Positions 7,028 to 15,110 of a stretch of DNA of 64,000 nt are shown piece by piece. A model generated the notes under the pieces. It was not told where the DNA came from and did not search any database. It worked only from the letters and a program-made list of their open reading frames with translations. Source of the stretch: Pantoea deleyi (lineage in GTDB: Bacteria; Pseudomonadota; Gammaproteobacteria; Enterobacterales; Enterobacteriaceae); the NCBI RefSeq assembly GCF_022647325.1, contig NZ_CP071405.1, positions 2,046,001-2,110,000 on the forward strand, given 5' to 3'. Each line of letters opens with the position of its first letter. Position 1 is the first letter of the stretch. Position numbers and translations under genes: made by a program.

Positions 7028-8143
7028 TCAGGGCTTGTCGGCAGGCAGCGTGACCCAGTATCCCGGCTGATAAGGCAGCGGCAGGAACTTCTCATGGAAC
7101 TCGCGGAAGGTGGCATCCGGATCGAGATCGGCAAAGAGATCGGGATGCAGCCATTTCGCCAGCGCCTGAATCGCGACAAACTGATAAGGGCTGTCGTAGA
7201 ACTGATGCCAGATGGCGTGGACATGGCCATTGTGCGCCACCGGCAGGGTTTTGAACGCATCGCGCGTCATCAGCGCTTTAAGGCGCGCCGTGGCTTCGGT
7301 GACATTCGCCCCCGGACCGACGCCAACCCATTTGCCCACGGTGTTGTAGTTTTTCCAGTTCGCGCCGGTCACCACCACCACATCCGGCTGGCTGGCGATG
7401 ATCTGCTCCGGGTTCAGGGTGCCGAAGGTGCCCGGGATCACGCCTTTCGCGATGTTGCGACCGCCCGCAATCTCCACCATCTGGCCGAAGTTCTCACTGC
7501 CAAAGGACATGCAGCACTCATCGCTGTAGCCGCCCGCACGGTCGATCATCACTTTCGGACGATAGCCGGTGAAGTTTTTCAGGCGTGAAGTGACCCGCTC
7601 AATCTGCTGCTGACGGAAGGCGATGATCGCCTGAGCACGCGCCGGTTTGTTCACCAGTTCGCCCATGATGCGGATGCTTTTCTCTGCGTTCACAAACGGC
7701 GCTTCGCGGAAGTCGATGAACACCACCGGCACGCCCACGGCCTGCAGTTTTTCGATCAGCTTGCCCTCATCCGTGGCGGCCTTCGACTCCAGGTTCATCA
7801 GCACCAGGTCGGGCTTCAGGGTTAACGCCTGCTCAACGTTGAAAGTGCCATCTTTCGCACCGCCAAAGGTCGGTAATTTTTTGATTTCCGGGTAGCGTTT
7901 CTCATAGGCCTGATAGCCATCCCAGTCCGCTTTCGGCAGGTCATCACGCCAGCCAATGACCCGGCTGAACGGCGCATCCGTGTCAAACGCGGCCAGCAGG
8001 TAGATCTGACGCCCCTCACCCAGAATGATGCGTTTTGCTTCCTGTGGCACCTCGACCTGACGGCCTGCGACGTCAGTGATCATCCGGGCCGAAGCCGTCC
8101 CTGCCAGCGCGAGCATCCCCAGCGCTAAAAACCATTTTTTCAT
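7028..8143 (-). CDS. Periplasmic iron/cobalamin-type ABC substrate-binding protein
   Basis: A 371-residue protein of the FepB/BtuF/FecB class. A signal peptide (MKKWFLALGMLALAGTASA) is followed by the characteristic TDVAGRQVEVP start of the mature domain, with later segments ALTLKPDLVLMNLES and IIASQPDVVVVTG from the two lobes. The ATG at 8143 is preferred over a GTG at 8155. A Fur box lies 20-40 bp upstream, so iron control is likely. No permease or ATPase gene is adjacent, so it must share a transporter encoded elsewhere or belong to an orphan system. The ligand is probably a ferric chelate or haem-like compound. Confidence 0.85.
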   Translation of the reverse strand: MKKWFLALGMLALAGTASARMITDVAGRQVEVPQEAKRIILGEGRQIYLLAAFDTDAPFSRVIGWRDDLPKADWDGYQAYEKRYPEIKKLPTFGGAKDGTFNVEQALTLKPDLVLMNLESKAATDEGKLIEKLQAVGVPVVFIDFREAPFVNAEKSIRIMGELVNKPARAQAIIAFRQQQIERVTSRLKNFTGYRPKVMIDRAGGYSDECCMSFGSENFGQMVEIAGGRNIAKGVIPGTFGTLNPEQIIASQPDVVVVTGANWKNYNTVGKWVGVGPGANVTEATARLKALMTRDAFKTLPVAHNGHVHAIWHQFYDSPYQFVAIQALAKWLHPDLFADLDPDATFREFHEKFLPLPYQPGYWVTLPADKP

Positions 8144-8161
8144 CGTCAAACCCACATAAAT

Positions 8162-8180
8162 GATAATGAGAATTATTAAT
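8162..8180. promoter_or_regulatory. Fur box
   Basis: GATAATGAGAATTATTAAT matches the 19-bp Fur consensus GATAATGATAATCATTATC at 14 positions, including the first eight. It lies just upstream of the periplasmic binding-protein gene on the minus strand, where Fur would cover the promoter. Confidence 0.75.
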
Positions 8181-8281
8181 GTAAAGCGGCGGTACTATTA
8201 CCTAAAATGGCAGGCAGGGGAAGTCATTCGGTGAAATGTTTTTGCGGCACCGGCGGGCGCCGGGCGGGCGGGAAGGACGAA

Positions 8282-8304
8282 TAAAGGCCGGTCGCGCCGG
8301 CCTC
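8282..8304 (-). terminator. Terminator after the RpiB-like gene
   Basis: On the minus strand AGGCCGG-CGCGA-CCGGCCT forms a seven-pair GC stem followed by TTTATT. It starts about 15 bp beyond the stop codon at 8320. Confidence 0.7.
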
Positions 8305-8319
8305 CGCTCAGGGCAGCCG

Positions 8320-8958
8320 TCAGTGCGTCAGCTGACGCACAAAGGCGATGATCTCCTGATTTTTACCCTGCTCAGACAGGCACTGCTGAAAACGCGGGCC
8401 GCTGACGGCGGTCCGCACCAGTTCGGGATCGAGCGCGCGCAGGGTGTCGAGGTAGTTCTCTTTCAGCATGGCGGCTTTAACCTGATTCAGCAGACCGGCA
8501 TTGCGCACCTGCGGCTCTTTACGCTCCGGCGGATAACCGTGCCCTTTTTCGCCGGTAAAGGCTTTTTCGAAGATAAAGCGCAGGTTCAGTTCTGCGCCCC
8601 AGCCAAAGCCTTTGGCGAAGGGCAAGGAGAGCGCGTTGCCGTTGTTGATCTGCGCAAACAGATAAGCGTCCGCCGGATCGATGCAGTAGCCGCACACCAC
8701 GCCCGGATGCAGGTTCAGCGACATCAGCGCACCCTGCCCGGTGCCGCACCCCGCGACCACAAAGTCCACGGCCTGGCTGTTCAGCAGCACGCTGGCCTGA
8801 ATGCCGAGATGAATATAGGTCAGCGCGTGATCCTGCTCATCGCGCATGCCGACGTTGAAGACCTGATGCCCCAGCGGCTGCACGACGCCTTCCAGCTCCT
8901 TCAGCACGATGGCGTTTTTGGCGGCCTGGCTGTTTTCCATCATTAATGCGATTTTCAT
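8320..8958 (-). CDS. RpiB/LacA/LacB-family sugar-phosphate isomerase
   Basis: A 212-residue protein with the family's Rossmann-like start (MKIALMMENSQAAKNAIVL) and the active-site region FVVAGCGTGQGALMSLNLHPGVVCGYC, which corresponds to the CGTGIG loop of RpiB. It is longer than typical RpiB (about 150 residues) by a C-terminal extension from about residue 140. The 5' side faces kdgF across a KdgR operator, so it should be induced with pectin or uronate catabolism. An isomerase acting on a uronate-derived or keto-sugar phosphate is likely; its substrate is not established by the sequence. Confidence 0.8.
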   Translation of the reverse strand: MKIALMMENSQAAKNAIVLKELEGVVQPLGHQVFNVGMRDEQDHALTYIHLGIQASVLLNSQAVDFVVAGCGTGQGALMSLNLHPGVVCGYCIDPADAYLFAQINNGNALSLPFAKGFGWGAELNLRFIFEKAFTGEKGHGYPPERKEPQVRNAGLLNQVKAAMLKENYLDTLRALDPELVRTAVSGPRFQQCLSEQGKNQEIIAFVRQLTH

Positions 8959-8975
8959 GATCTGCCCTCATAAAT

Positions 8976-8998
8976 TAATTGAAACACTGTTTCATTTT
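8976..8998. promoter_or_regulatory. KdgR operator between rpiB-like gene and kdgF
   Basis: TGAAACACTGTTTCA at 8980-8994 is a perfect 7+7 palindrome. With flanking AAT and TTTTA it matches the enterobacterial KdgR box (roughly AATGAAACANTGTTTCATT). It sits 22 bp upstream of the isomerase start and about 100 bp upstream of kdgF, so one operator could repress both divergent genes until 2-keto-3-deoxygluconate accumulates. Confidence 0.85.
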
Positions 8999-9097
8999 AA
9001 TGAAAAGCGATTAAAGTGCATGGACTAATTCGGCCGCGCGCTGTGAGTGTCATCACAATTTGACCACCGCGCGCCCGGCCATCACAGGAGGTTCAGA

Positions 9098-9427
9098 ATG
9101 TTTACCTATCATCACGCGCAGCCGATCGATGACCTCGGCCAGGGGGTGACCCGCCGGATACTGGCGCATGGCGGCAACCTGATGGCGGTCGAAGTGACCT
9201 TTGCAACCGGGGCGATCGGCCCACTGCATCATCATCCCCATGAGCAGCTGACGTACGTTCTCAGCGGCCGTTTCGCCTTCACTATCCACGGCGAAACGCG
9301 TGAAGTCGGCGCCGGGGACACGCTCTATAAAGCGCCGGATGTGGTGCATGGCTGTGTCTGTCTGGAGGCTGGCGTGCTGCTGGATACCTTCACTCCGCAG
9401 CGGGAAGATTTTCTCTCCACACCCTGA
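9098..9427 (+). CDS. kdgF: KdgF-like cupin, unsaturated uronate linearisation
   Basis: A 109-residue single-cupin protein. It has the cupin 1 motif HHHPHEQLTYVLSG (His44-His46, His48, Gln50), the second motif around DVVHGCV (His84), and a C-terminal FTPQREDFL. These resemble KdgF, which opens 4,5-unsaturated galacturonate to the linear keto form in pectin and alginate breakdown. AGGAGG lies 8 bases before the ATG at 9098. A KdgR operator upstream supports the assignment independently of homology. The downstream stem-loop at 9431-9456 ends the unit. Confidence 0.85.
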   Translation: MFTYHHAQPIDDLGQGVTRRILAHGGNLMAVEVTFATGAIGPLHHHPHEQLTYVLSGRFAFTIHGETREVGAGDTLYKAPDVVHGCVCLEAGVLLDTFTPQREDFLSTP

Positions 9428-9430
9428 ACG

Positions 9431-9456
9431 AAGCGGCTCATCGGGCCGCCATTTTC
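9431..9456 (+). terminator. Terminator after kdgF
   Basis: GCGGC-TCATCGG-GCCGC is followed by CATTTTCC, a short GC stem with a weak T tract starting 4 bp after the stop codon. Confidence 0.5.
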
Positions 9457-9690
9457 CTCTCCTGCCAGCGTCAGTTTTATCCCGCCGCCCCGCCGCATTG
9501 AAAACCGCAAAAAATTTATGAATGGCGCCTCTGCGCTAACTGAATGATAAGCAGGGATTTACCGCCAGCCCGCGCTGCGCTTCGCGTCAGCCTGAAAATC
9601 AATTCAGCAGATTTCTGTACAAAACAGGGATCGCTGTATAAGTTTAATAGCAACACCAGTACGTTTTTTAATCCAAAAAAGGATAAAAAT

Positions 9691-9927
9691 ATGCCAATGC
9701 AGAACACCCTGACCCTGCCGGGGAATCACACCGTCCCGGTGAAAAATGAGTTCAGCTCCTCCTATGCGGCGTCTGAGCAGGAGAAAATGAATTTTCTGAT
9801 CGAAGAGTTACTGGAAGCGGGTAAGGAGAAGAGCTGCATGGAGCTGCTGCGCTATCTGGCCTCGGCGGACAGCGCTGAAGAAGAGGCCTGCTGCCGGGAA
9901 CTGCTGACCATGCTGATGGCAAAATAA
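9691..9927 (+). CDS. Small YmgB/AriR-like protein (78 residues)
   Basis: The ATG at 9691 follows AAAAAAGGAT, a good ribosome-binding sequence; a longer frame from 9544 has none. The first 30 residues are polar and probably disordered. Residues 33-78 form two or three helices (FLIEELLEAGKEKS, MELLRYLASADSAEEEACCRELLTMLM). This resembles the YcgZ/YmgB/AriR biofilm and stress connector proteins, which have a short leader and a helical dimerisation hairpin. The similarity is by pattern only, so function is tentative. It is monocistronic with a terminator 30 bp downstream. Confidence 0.6.
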   Translation: MPMQNTLTLPGNHTVPVKNEFSSSYAASEQEKMNFLIEELLEAGKEKSCMELLRYLASADSAEEEACCRELLTMLMAK

Positions 9928-9957
9928 TGCGTGCTTTCTCCCCGTGGCGAATCTTCG

Positions 9958-9985
9958 CCCTGACGGCATCAGGGTTTTCCCCTCT
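9958..9985 (+). terminator. Terminator after the small AriR-like gene
   Basis: CCCTGA-CGGCA-TCAGGG followed by TTTTCCCCTCTT is a six-pair stem with a T-rich tail, about 30 bp after the stop codon. Confidence 0.75.
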
Positions 9986-10506
9986 TCACGTCTGAACCGG
10001 CTGCTGTTCAGACGTGGCCCCTTTCTTAGTCCTCAATCCGTTTGTAATTCTGCCGTTTGCGGCCCTGATGCGCCCACCGCGAGTGCCCTCACCGCGTGCC
10101 GGCAGGCCCGTGCGTGTGACGCCCGTCTGACTCAGTTCGCATCTCCTGACGGCTCTCAGGAACAGGCGGTTTCTCCGCTATCGCATCCGGTAACCGCGCC
10201 CGTGTCTGCCCGCTTCGGGTCAACAGCGATCCGTCAGGCAGGGCGATCGATCCGCCCCGTCAGTGCACAAGTCGCTTATGAATCCTGTCACATTTCCGCA
10301 AACTCATCTCAACACAGTTTACAAATCCGGACAAAACCCGTCCCGGCGTAACCCGCTGAATCACCTCTATTTTTAATGGTACCGCCCGGGAATCATGCAT
10401 CCGGAACATCAATCAATGCTCTTTTTGCACTTATTTAGCTGCGGACGCTGATCCACTCTTCAGCAACAGGCGCGGCTAAAAGCGTCATACCTTACTGGAG
10501 TTACTG
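9986..10506. other. 521-bp intergenic region upstream of the citrate-type symporter gene
   Basis: I see no credible gene. A frame at 9944-10351 exists but has no ribosome-binding sequence and unstructured composition. A CRP-like site lies inside (separate entry). The last 20 bases carry the CTGGAG ribosome-binding sequence for the next gene. A long leader is possible but I can show no structure. Confidence 0.5.
10277..10292. promoter_or_regulatory. CRP-like site upstream of the citrate-type symporter gene
   Basis: TATGA-ATCCTG-TCACA matches the CRP core TGTGA-N6-TCACA at nine of ten positions. It lies about 215 bp upstream of the symporter ATG. Catabolite control of a carboxylate uptake gene is plausible, but a single near-match may be chance. 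Confidence 0.45.
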
Positions 10507-11811
10507 ATGCAGACGACCTCACCCATGACCCATCGCGCCAGGATTGGCGCCATTTTCCGTGTGACCTCAGGCAATTTCCTCGAACAGTTCGATTTCTTCC
10601 TGTTCGGTTTCTATGCCACCTATATCGCACATACCTTCTTCCCGGCCAGCAGTGAGTTCGCGTCACTGATGATGACCTTTGCCGTGTTCGGGGCGGGCTT
10701 CCTGATGCGGCCGATTGGTGCCGTGGTACTGGGGGCCTACATCGATAAAGTCGGCCGTCGCAAAGGGCTGATCGTGACGCTCTCTATCATGGCGGCGGGC
10801 ACCTTTATGATCGTGCTGATCCCCTCTTACCAGAGCATCGGCCTGTGGGCGCCGCTGCTGGTGCTGATCGGCCGCTTACTGCAGGGCTTCTCCGCCGGTG
10901 CGGAGCTGGGCGGCGTCTCCGTCTACCTGGCCGAGATCGCCACGCCCGGTCGTAAAGGGTTCTATACCAGCTGGCAGTCGGGCAGTCAGCAGGTCGCGAT
11001 CATGGTGGCGGCGGCGATGGGCTTTATCCTCAACGCCGTGCTGGCAGAAAGTGCCATCCGTGAATGGGGCTGGCGTATTCCGTTCCTGTTTGGCTGCCTG
11101 ATTGTGCCCTTTATTTTCGTGCTGCGTCGCAAGCTGGAAGAGACGCAGGAGTTTAACAATCGCCGCAGCCATCCTGAGGTGCGTCAGGTCTTCCGCATCC
11201 TGCTGAACAACTGGCAGGTCGTGATCGCCGGAATGCTGATGGTCGCGATGACCACCACCGCGTTCTATCTGATTACGGTGTACGCCCCGACCTTTGGCAA
11301 AAAGGTGCTGCTGCTCAGCGCCTCGGACAGCCTGCTGGTTACGCTGCTGGTGGCGGTTTCAAACTTTATCTGGCTGCCGATTGGTGGCGCACTCTCCGAC
11401 CGTTTTGGCCGTAAGCCTGTTCTGGTGGCCATGACCCTGCTGGCGATGGCGACCAGCTATCCGGCGCTGAGCCTGCTGGCGGCCGCGCCGGGCTTCTCGA
11501 TGATGCTGGGCGTACTGCTGTGGCTGTCGATGATCTACGGCCTCTACAACGGCGCGATGATCCCGGCGCTGACCGAAATCATGCCAGCGGAAGTGCGCGT
11601 GGCTGGATTCTCGCTGGCCTACAGCCTGGCGACGGCGCTGTTTGGCGGCTTTACGCCGGTGATGTCGACCGGTCTGATCGAACTGACCGGCGACAAAGCT
11701 TCGCCGGGCTACTGGATGAGCTTTGCGGCTGTCTGTGCCCTGGGCGCCACACTCTATCTCTATCGTCGTACCCGCAGTGTCGTATCGCCTGCCCATGAAA
11801 CGGTGAGCTAA
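10507..11811 (+). CDS. Citrate/tricarballylate-type proton symporter (CitA/CitH/TcuC family)
   Basis: A 434-residue MFS transporter of the metabolite:H+ symporter group, the same length as Salmonella CitA and TcuC. The first helix region [23 protein letters not shown], the helix 2-3 loop DKVGRRKG, and [10 protein letters not shown] in the second half are characteristic. The ATG at 10507 follows CTGGAG. It should import a tricarboxylate (citrate, tricarballylate, cis-aconitate or similar) with protons. The downstream ModA-like periplasmic gene begins a few bases after the stop codon. A LysR gene converges at the end of the pair. CitA and TcuC are not separable by eye, so no symbol is given. 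Confidence 0.88.
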   Translation: MQTTSPMTHRARIGAIFRVTSGNFLEQFDFFLFGFYATYIAHTFFPASSEFASLMMTFAVFGAGFLMRPIGAVVLGAYIDKVGRRKGLIVTLSIMAAGTFMIVLIPSYQSIGLWAPLLVLIGRLLQGFSAGAELGGVSVYLAEIATPGRKGFYTSWQSGSQQVAIMVAAAMGFILNAVLAESAIREWGWRIPFLFGCLIVPFIFVLRRKLEETQEFNNRRSHPEVRQVFRILLNNWQVVIAGMLMVAMTTTAFYLITVYAPTFGKKVLLLSASDSLLVTLLVAVSNFIWLPIGGALSDRFGRKPVLVAMTLLAMATSYPALSLLAAAPGFSMMLGVLLWLSMIYGLYNGAMIPALTEIMPAEVRVAGFSLAYSLATALFGGFTPVMSTGLIELTGDKASPGYWMSFAAVCALGATLYLYRRTRSVVSPAHETVS

Positions 11812-11820
11812 GGAATGATG

Positions 11821-12630
11821 ATGAAACTGAAAAAGATTGCGTTATACGCCGCCCTGCTGACCAGCGTGGCAGGCAGCGTCCCGGCGCAGGCCAGGGAGCT
11901 GACGGTGATGATCTCCGGCGGGTTTAAAGCGGCGTGGGATACCCTGTCGCCCCGCTTTGCCCGCCAGGAGGGGATCACCATTAACACGGTGGCCGGGCCG
12001 TCGATGGGCAGGACGCCACAGGCGATCCCGGCGCGACTGGCGCGCGGTGAACCGGCTGATGTGGTGATCATGGTCGGCGATGCGCTGGAGGAGCTGCAAA
12101 AGCAGGGAAAGACGCTGCCAGGCTCACGGGTTGAACTCGCCGACTCCCGGATCGGTGCGGTGATTAAGAAGGGGGCACCGCCGGTGAAGATCGGCACTGA
12201 ACGCGAGCTGCGCGCGACCCTGCTGAAGGCGCAGTCTATCGCCTATTCCGACAGCGCCAGCGGCAGATATGTCAGCAGCCAGCTGTTCAGCCGTCTGGGG
12301 ATTGCGGATCAGGTCAGCGCGAAGGCGGTGAAGGTTGAGCGTATCCCGGTGGCCTCCGAAGTCGCTGCCGGGAAATATGCCATCGGTTTTCAGCAGGTGA
12401 GCGAACTGCTGCCGGTTCAGGGCGTGACCTTTATCGGTGAGCTGCCGGACAAGGTGCAGTACACCACCCGCTTCGCCGGTGCCGTGGTGCGCCAGTCGGC
12501 TCAGCCGGACGAAGCGGCGAAGCTGTTACACTGGCTCGCCTCGCCGGAGGCTCAGCAGGCGGTGCATGACAGCGGGCTGCACAGCGTGAAAGCGACCACC
12601 CCGGTTAAAGACGCTGATACTGTTCAATAA
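11821..12630 (+). CDS. ModA-like periplasmic protein, possible aconitate isomerase
   Basis: A 269-residue protein with a signal peptide ending near AQA and a type 2 periplasmic-binding fold like molybdate-binding ModA (LTVMISGGFKAAWDTLSPRFARQEG near the start, ARLARGEPADVVIMVGDAL in the first lobe, SIAYSDSASGRYVSSQLFSRLG in the hinge). No molybdate permease genes are present. Known aconitate isomerases, which interconvert trans- and cis-aconitate in the periplasm, belong to this fold and sit beside citrate-type symporters and LysR genes. That function is an inference from context. Three ATGs occur in a row at 11815-11823; the third has the best spacing from TAAGGA. The end overlaps the convergent LysR gene by 26 bp. 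Confidence 0.75.
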   Translation: MKLKKIALYAALLTSVAGSVPAQARELTVMISGGFKAAWDTLSPRFARQEGITINTVAGPSMGRTPQAIPARLARGEPADVVIMVGDALEELQKQGKTLPGSRVELADSRIGAVIKKGAPPVKIGTERELRATLLKAQSIAYSDSASGRYVSSQLFSRLGIADQVSAKAVKVERIPVASEVAAGKYAIGFQQVSELLPVQGVTFIGELPDKVQYTTRFAGAVVRQSAQPDEAAKLLHWLASPEAQQAVHDSGLHSVKATTPVKDADTVQ

Positions 12631-13504
12631 TCAGGTTCTCCAGTTCGCTGGCGATATGGGAGAGCGTCCGGCCATTTTTACGCAGCAGACCCACGGTGCG
12701 TTTTACCTGTGGGTCAGTGAGCGGAACGGCCATCAGCAGGGCGTGATCGTATTCCGGCATCGACATGGCGGGGACGGCAGCAATGCCCAGCCCCGCCTCT
12801 ACCATCCCCAGCATGGTCGTGACGTGCCGGGTTTCACAGACACAGGGCCTCTCTGGCATGATCGCCTGCAACGCCTGATCCAGCAGGTTGCGGTTGCCGG
12901 AGGTTTTATCCAGCCCGATCCACTCTGACTGATAGAACTCCCGCCAGCTCAGACTCTTTTTGTTTGCGATGGGATGATCGCGGCGACAGGCGGCCACATA
13001 GGGGTCCTCCATCAGCGGCTGAAAGTGGACATCCGGCTGCGAGCGGCCGGAAAAACTGATACCGAAGTCAGCCTGCCCGCCGATCACCGCGTCATAGACG
13101 TTAGCCGCACTGCTGTCGATCAGTTTGACCCGCACCCTGGGGTAGCGCGTCTGAAACAGCCGGATGATGCTGGGCATAAAGTAGTAGGCGGCGGACGGCA
13201 CGCAGGCCACGGTAATCAGCCCGGTTCGGGCTAAACTCACCTCACTGAGATCGGCCATCACCTCTTCGAAATCGGCCAGCAGCTTGTCCGACCGCTGCGC
13301 AAACGCATGCCCTTTCAGGGTCAGCGTGACGCGACGGGTGGTTCGCTCAAAGAGCCTGATGCCCAGCGCGGTTTCCAGCTTGTCTATCCGGCGGCTCAGC
13401 GCCGACTGGGAAAGGCAGATCGATTCCGCCGCCAGACGGAAGTTGCCAAACTCCACCAGCGCGCGAAACGCGTAGAGATCGTTGAGATCGAAATTGACCG
13501 GCAT
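12605..13504 (-). CDS. LysR-family transcriptional regulator
   Basis: A 299-residue LysR protein. The N-terminal winged helix is intact (AAESICLSQSALSRRIDKLETALGIRLFERTTRRVTLT, residues about 25-62). The effector domain carries the usual first strand ITVACVPSAAYYFMP and the GIAAVPAMSM segment. AAAGGG precedes the ATG. It is convergent with the symporter and ModA-like genes and probably their regulator, as TcuR is for the tricarballylate genes; a divergent target gene is not present on its 5' side. Confidence 0.88.
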   Translation of the reverse strand: MPVNFDLNDLYAFRALVEFGNFRLAAESICLSQSALSRRIDKLETALGIRLFERTTRRVTLTLKGHAFAQRSDKLLADFEEVMADLSEVSLARTGLITVACVPSAAYYFMPSIIRLFQTRYPRVRVKLIDSSAANVYDAVIGGQADFGISFSGRSQPDVHFQPLMEDPYVAACRRDHPIANKKSLSWREFYQSEWIGLDKTSGNRNLLDQALQAIMPERPCVCETRHVTTMLGMVEAGLGIAAVPAMSMPEYDHALLMAVPLTDPQVKRTVGLLRKNGRTLSHIASELENLIIEQYQRL

Positions 13505-13643
13505 AGTCCCTTTTATCCTTTTCTGTCATCCCGGTTTCTGTCCTGTCACTGCGATGCCATGACGCGCCGGAATCTAAGCAATAACAGTAAGGATATCATT
13601 GATTTCAGCATTGCTCATGGCCACCCGTCAGTGAGCGTTGCGA

Positions 13644-14075
13644 TCACTCTACCTCATGCAGAAAACGCCCGGGATAATCGGGCGTGATGGCGTGCTGGCT
13701 GCTGTAGCGGCCAAACAGCCTGTAGCGGTTCAGGGCGATGCGGTCATAGGCGAAGTTGCTGATGGCATCCGGAAAGTGACGCAGCACCGCCAGACCACGC
13801 CAGGGCGCCGGGAGATGCTGCATGACCCGAAACACCGCCTGCGCCCGCAGCCAGTGCTGATTACCGGCAATGTAGACAATGGTGCTGACGTTTTCTACCG
13901 GCAGCCCGGCCCAGCGCAGCAGCGCTTTGCCCTGCTCGCTCTGCACCGAGGCAAAACGAACCTGCCGCGCCAGATGGTGGCGCAGCAGGAACTGAACCCA
14001 GCCATTGCAGAGCTTACAGACGCCGTCATAGAGCACGGCGCTTTCACCGGTTTGCAGATAGGGGGGTGACGACAT
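13644..14075 (-). CDS. DCC-family thiol-disulfide oxidoreductase-like protein (DUF393)
   Basis: A 143-residue protein with the family motif DGVCKLCNGWVQFLL (Asp-x-x-Cys-x-x-Cys) near residue 17 and a C-terminal FGRYS segment. DCC proteins are presumed redox proteins of unknown substrate. The gene is last in the PTS operon and its start overlaps the 3' end of the P-loop kinase gene by about 30 bp. Two starts are possible (14090 and 14075); the second begins MSSPP. Confidence 0.8.
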   Translation of the reverse strand: MSSPPYLQTGESAVLYDGVCKLCNGWVQFLLRHHLARQVRFASVQSEQGKALLRWAGLPVENVSTIVYIAGNQHWLRAQAVFRVMQHLPAPWRGLAVLRHFPDAISNFAYDRIALNRYRLFGRYSSQHAITPDYPGRFLHEVE

Positions 14076-14667
14076 CCTGCAGCGCCTCACTTTTCAGATG
14101 ATGAGCTGAAGTGTAGCGGGTTCTGCTGAGTTGCTGTTGCAGCCAGTGAAAGACAGCCGCGTGATCCTGCGCGCAGGCGTTGACCTCATAGAGCGGGCCC
14201 AGCGCCATCGGCCGCGCCCGTTGCGCCAGCTGGTGCAGCTCCGGCAGATATTCCGCCCCCGGATGGCCGGGCTGCCGCTGCGACAGCCGCGCCTGATAGC
14301 GCGCCACCGCCACGTCCGGCTCGATCTTCAGCCACAGCTCCAGCACCTCATCGACGCCCGCCTGTTTCACGCCCTGCTCCAGCAGCGCGCGCGGCTGGAA
14401 GCCAAACCAGGCATCAATAAGCCAGATGGGCGAGGCCGGTGACTGCCCGACAATGTTCCAGATGGCCTGATAGGCCGCGCAGCCCAGCTGCCGGTTACGC
14501 TGGCGGTCGACCGGCGCAAAGCAGGCCATAAAGGGCTCCTTGAGGCTGTCGAGCGTCAGCACCGGCCAGCCAAAGTGGTGCGACAGCGCGTGCGTCAGGG
14601 TGCTTTTGCCCGACGCCGGAATGCCGTTCACCAGCACCACACGTTTAGGGGAAGTTTTCAGCGTCAT
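14044..14667 (-). CDS. P-loop kinase-like ATPase in the PTS operon
   Basis: A 207-residue protein with Walker A GIPASGKST at residues 15-23 and a Walker B-like PIWLIDAWFGF near residue 80. The size and helical remainder fit zeta-toxin/chloramphenicol-phosphotransferase or gluconate-kinase-like small-molecule kinases, without a clear match to any. Its ATG overlaps the stop codon of the EIIA gene (ATGA), so the two are coupled. A role as sugar or sugar-acid kinase is suggested by the neighbours only. Confidence 0.75.
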   Translation of the reverse strand: MTLKTSPKRVVLVNGIPASGKSTLTHALSHHFGWPVLTLDSLKEPFMACFAPVDRQRNRQLGCAAYQAIWNIVGQSPASPIWLIDAWFGFQPRALLEQGVKQAGVDEVLELWLKIEPDVAVARYQARLSQRQPGHPGAEYLPELHQLAQRARPMALGPLYEVNACAQDHAAVFHWLQQQLSRTRYTSAHHLKSEALQDVVTPLSANR

Positions 14668-15101
14668 AGGATGTCGATGACCTCCGCAACGCTACCGGCC
14701 TGACGGAGTCTGACCAGCGTCTGCTCATCCTCCAGCAGCGACACAATCGCCCGGATCCCCTCTTCGATATGCGCGTTGCTGTCGCGGGCGCCGAACATAA
14801 TCACAATGTCCGCCTTTTCACTGCCGTCAAACGAGATCGGCTCATTCAGCAGGATCATGCTGAAACAGTCGCGGATGACCCCGGCTTCCGGTCGCGCATG
14901 GGGGATCGCGATCCCCTCTTCAAAAACATAGTAGGCGCCATGCGTCAGCGTATTGGCGATCACGGCGTCAGGATAGGAGGCCGCCAGATACCCCCCGCTG
15001 ACCAGCGGGGCCGCGGCCAGCGCGATAACCTGACGCCAGTCCGTGGCGTCAATCCCGATCTGGATGGCATTGGCCTCTTGCAATAACTGCTTAATCGTCA
15101 T
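14664..15101 (-). CDS. PTS EIIA component (mannitol/fructose/ascorbate type)
   Basis: A 145-residue EIIA domain. The phosphorylated histidine is His68 in GIAIPHARPEAG, the standard motif of the EIIA-Mtl/Ula superfamily. The start ATG at 15101 is 6 bases after AAGGAG. It would pass phosphate from HPr to the EIIB encoded at 17648-17962. Separate A, B and C polypeptides are typical for ascorbate-type systems. Confidence 0.9.
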   Translation of the reverse strand: MTIKQLLQEANAIQIGIDATDWRQVIALAAAPLVSGGYLAASYPDAVIANTLTHGAYYVFEEGIAIPHARPEAGVIRDCFSMILLNEPISFDGSEKADIVIMFGARDSNAHIEEGIRAIVSLLEDEQTLVRLRQAGSVAEVIDIL

Positions 15102-15110
15102 CAGCACTCC

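Noticed and set aside
9944..10351. A 135-codon frame in the gap before the citrate-type symporter
   Set aside because: No ribosome-binding sequence, no recognisable structure, and it runs through a predicted terminator.
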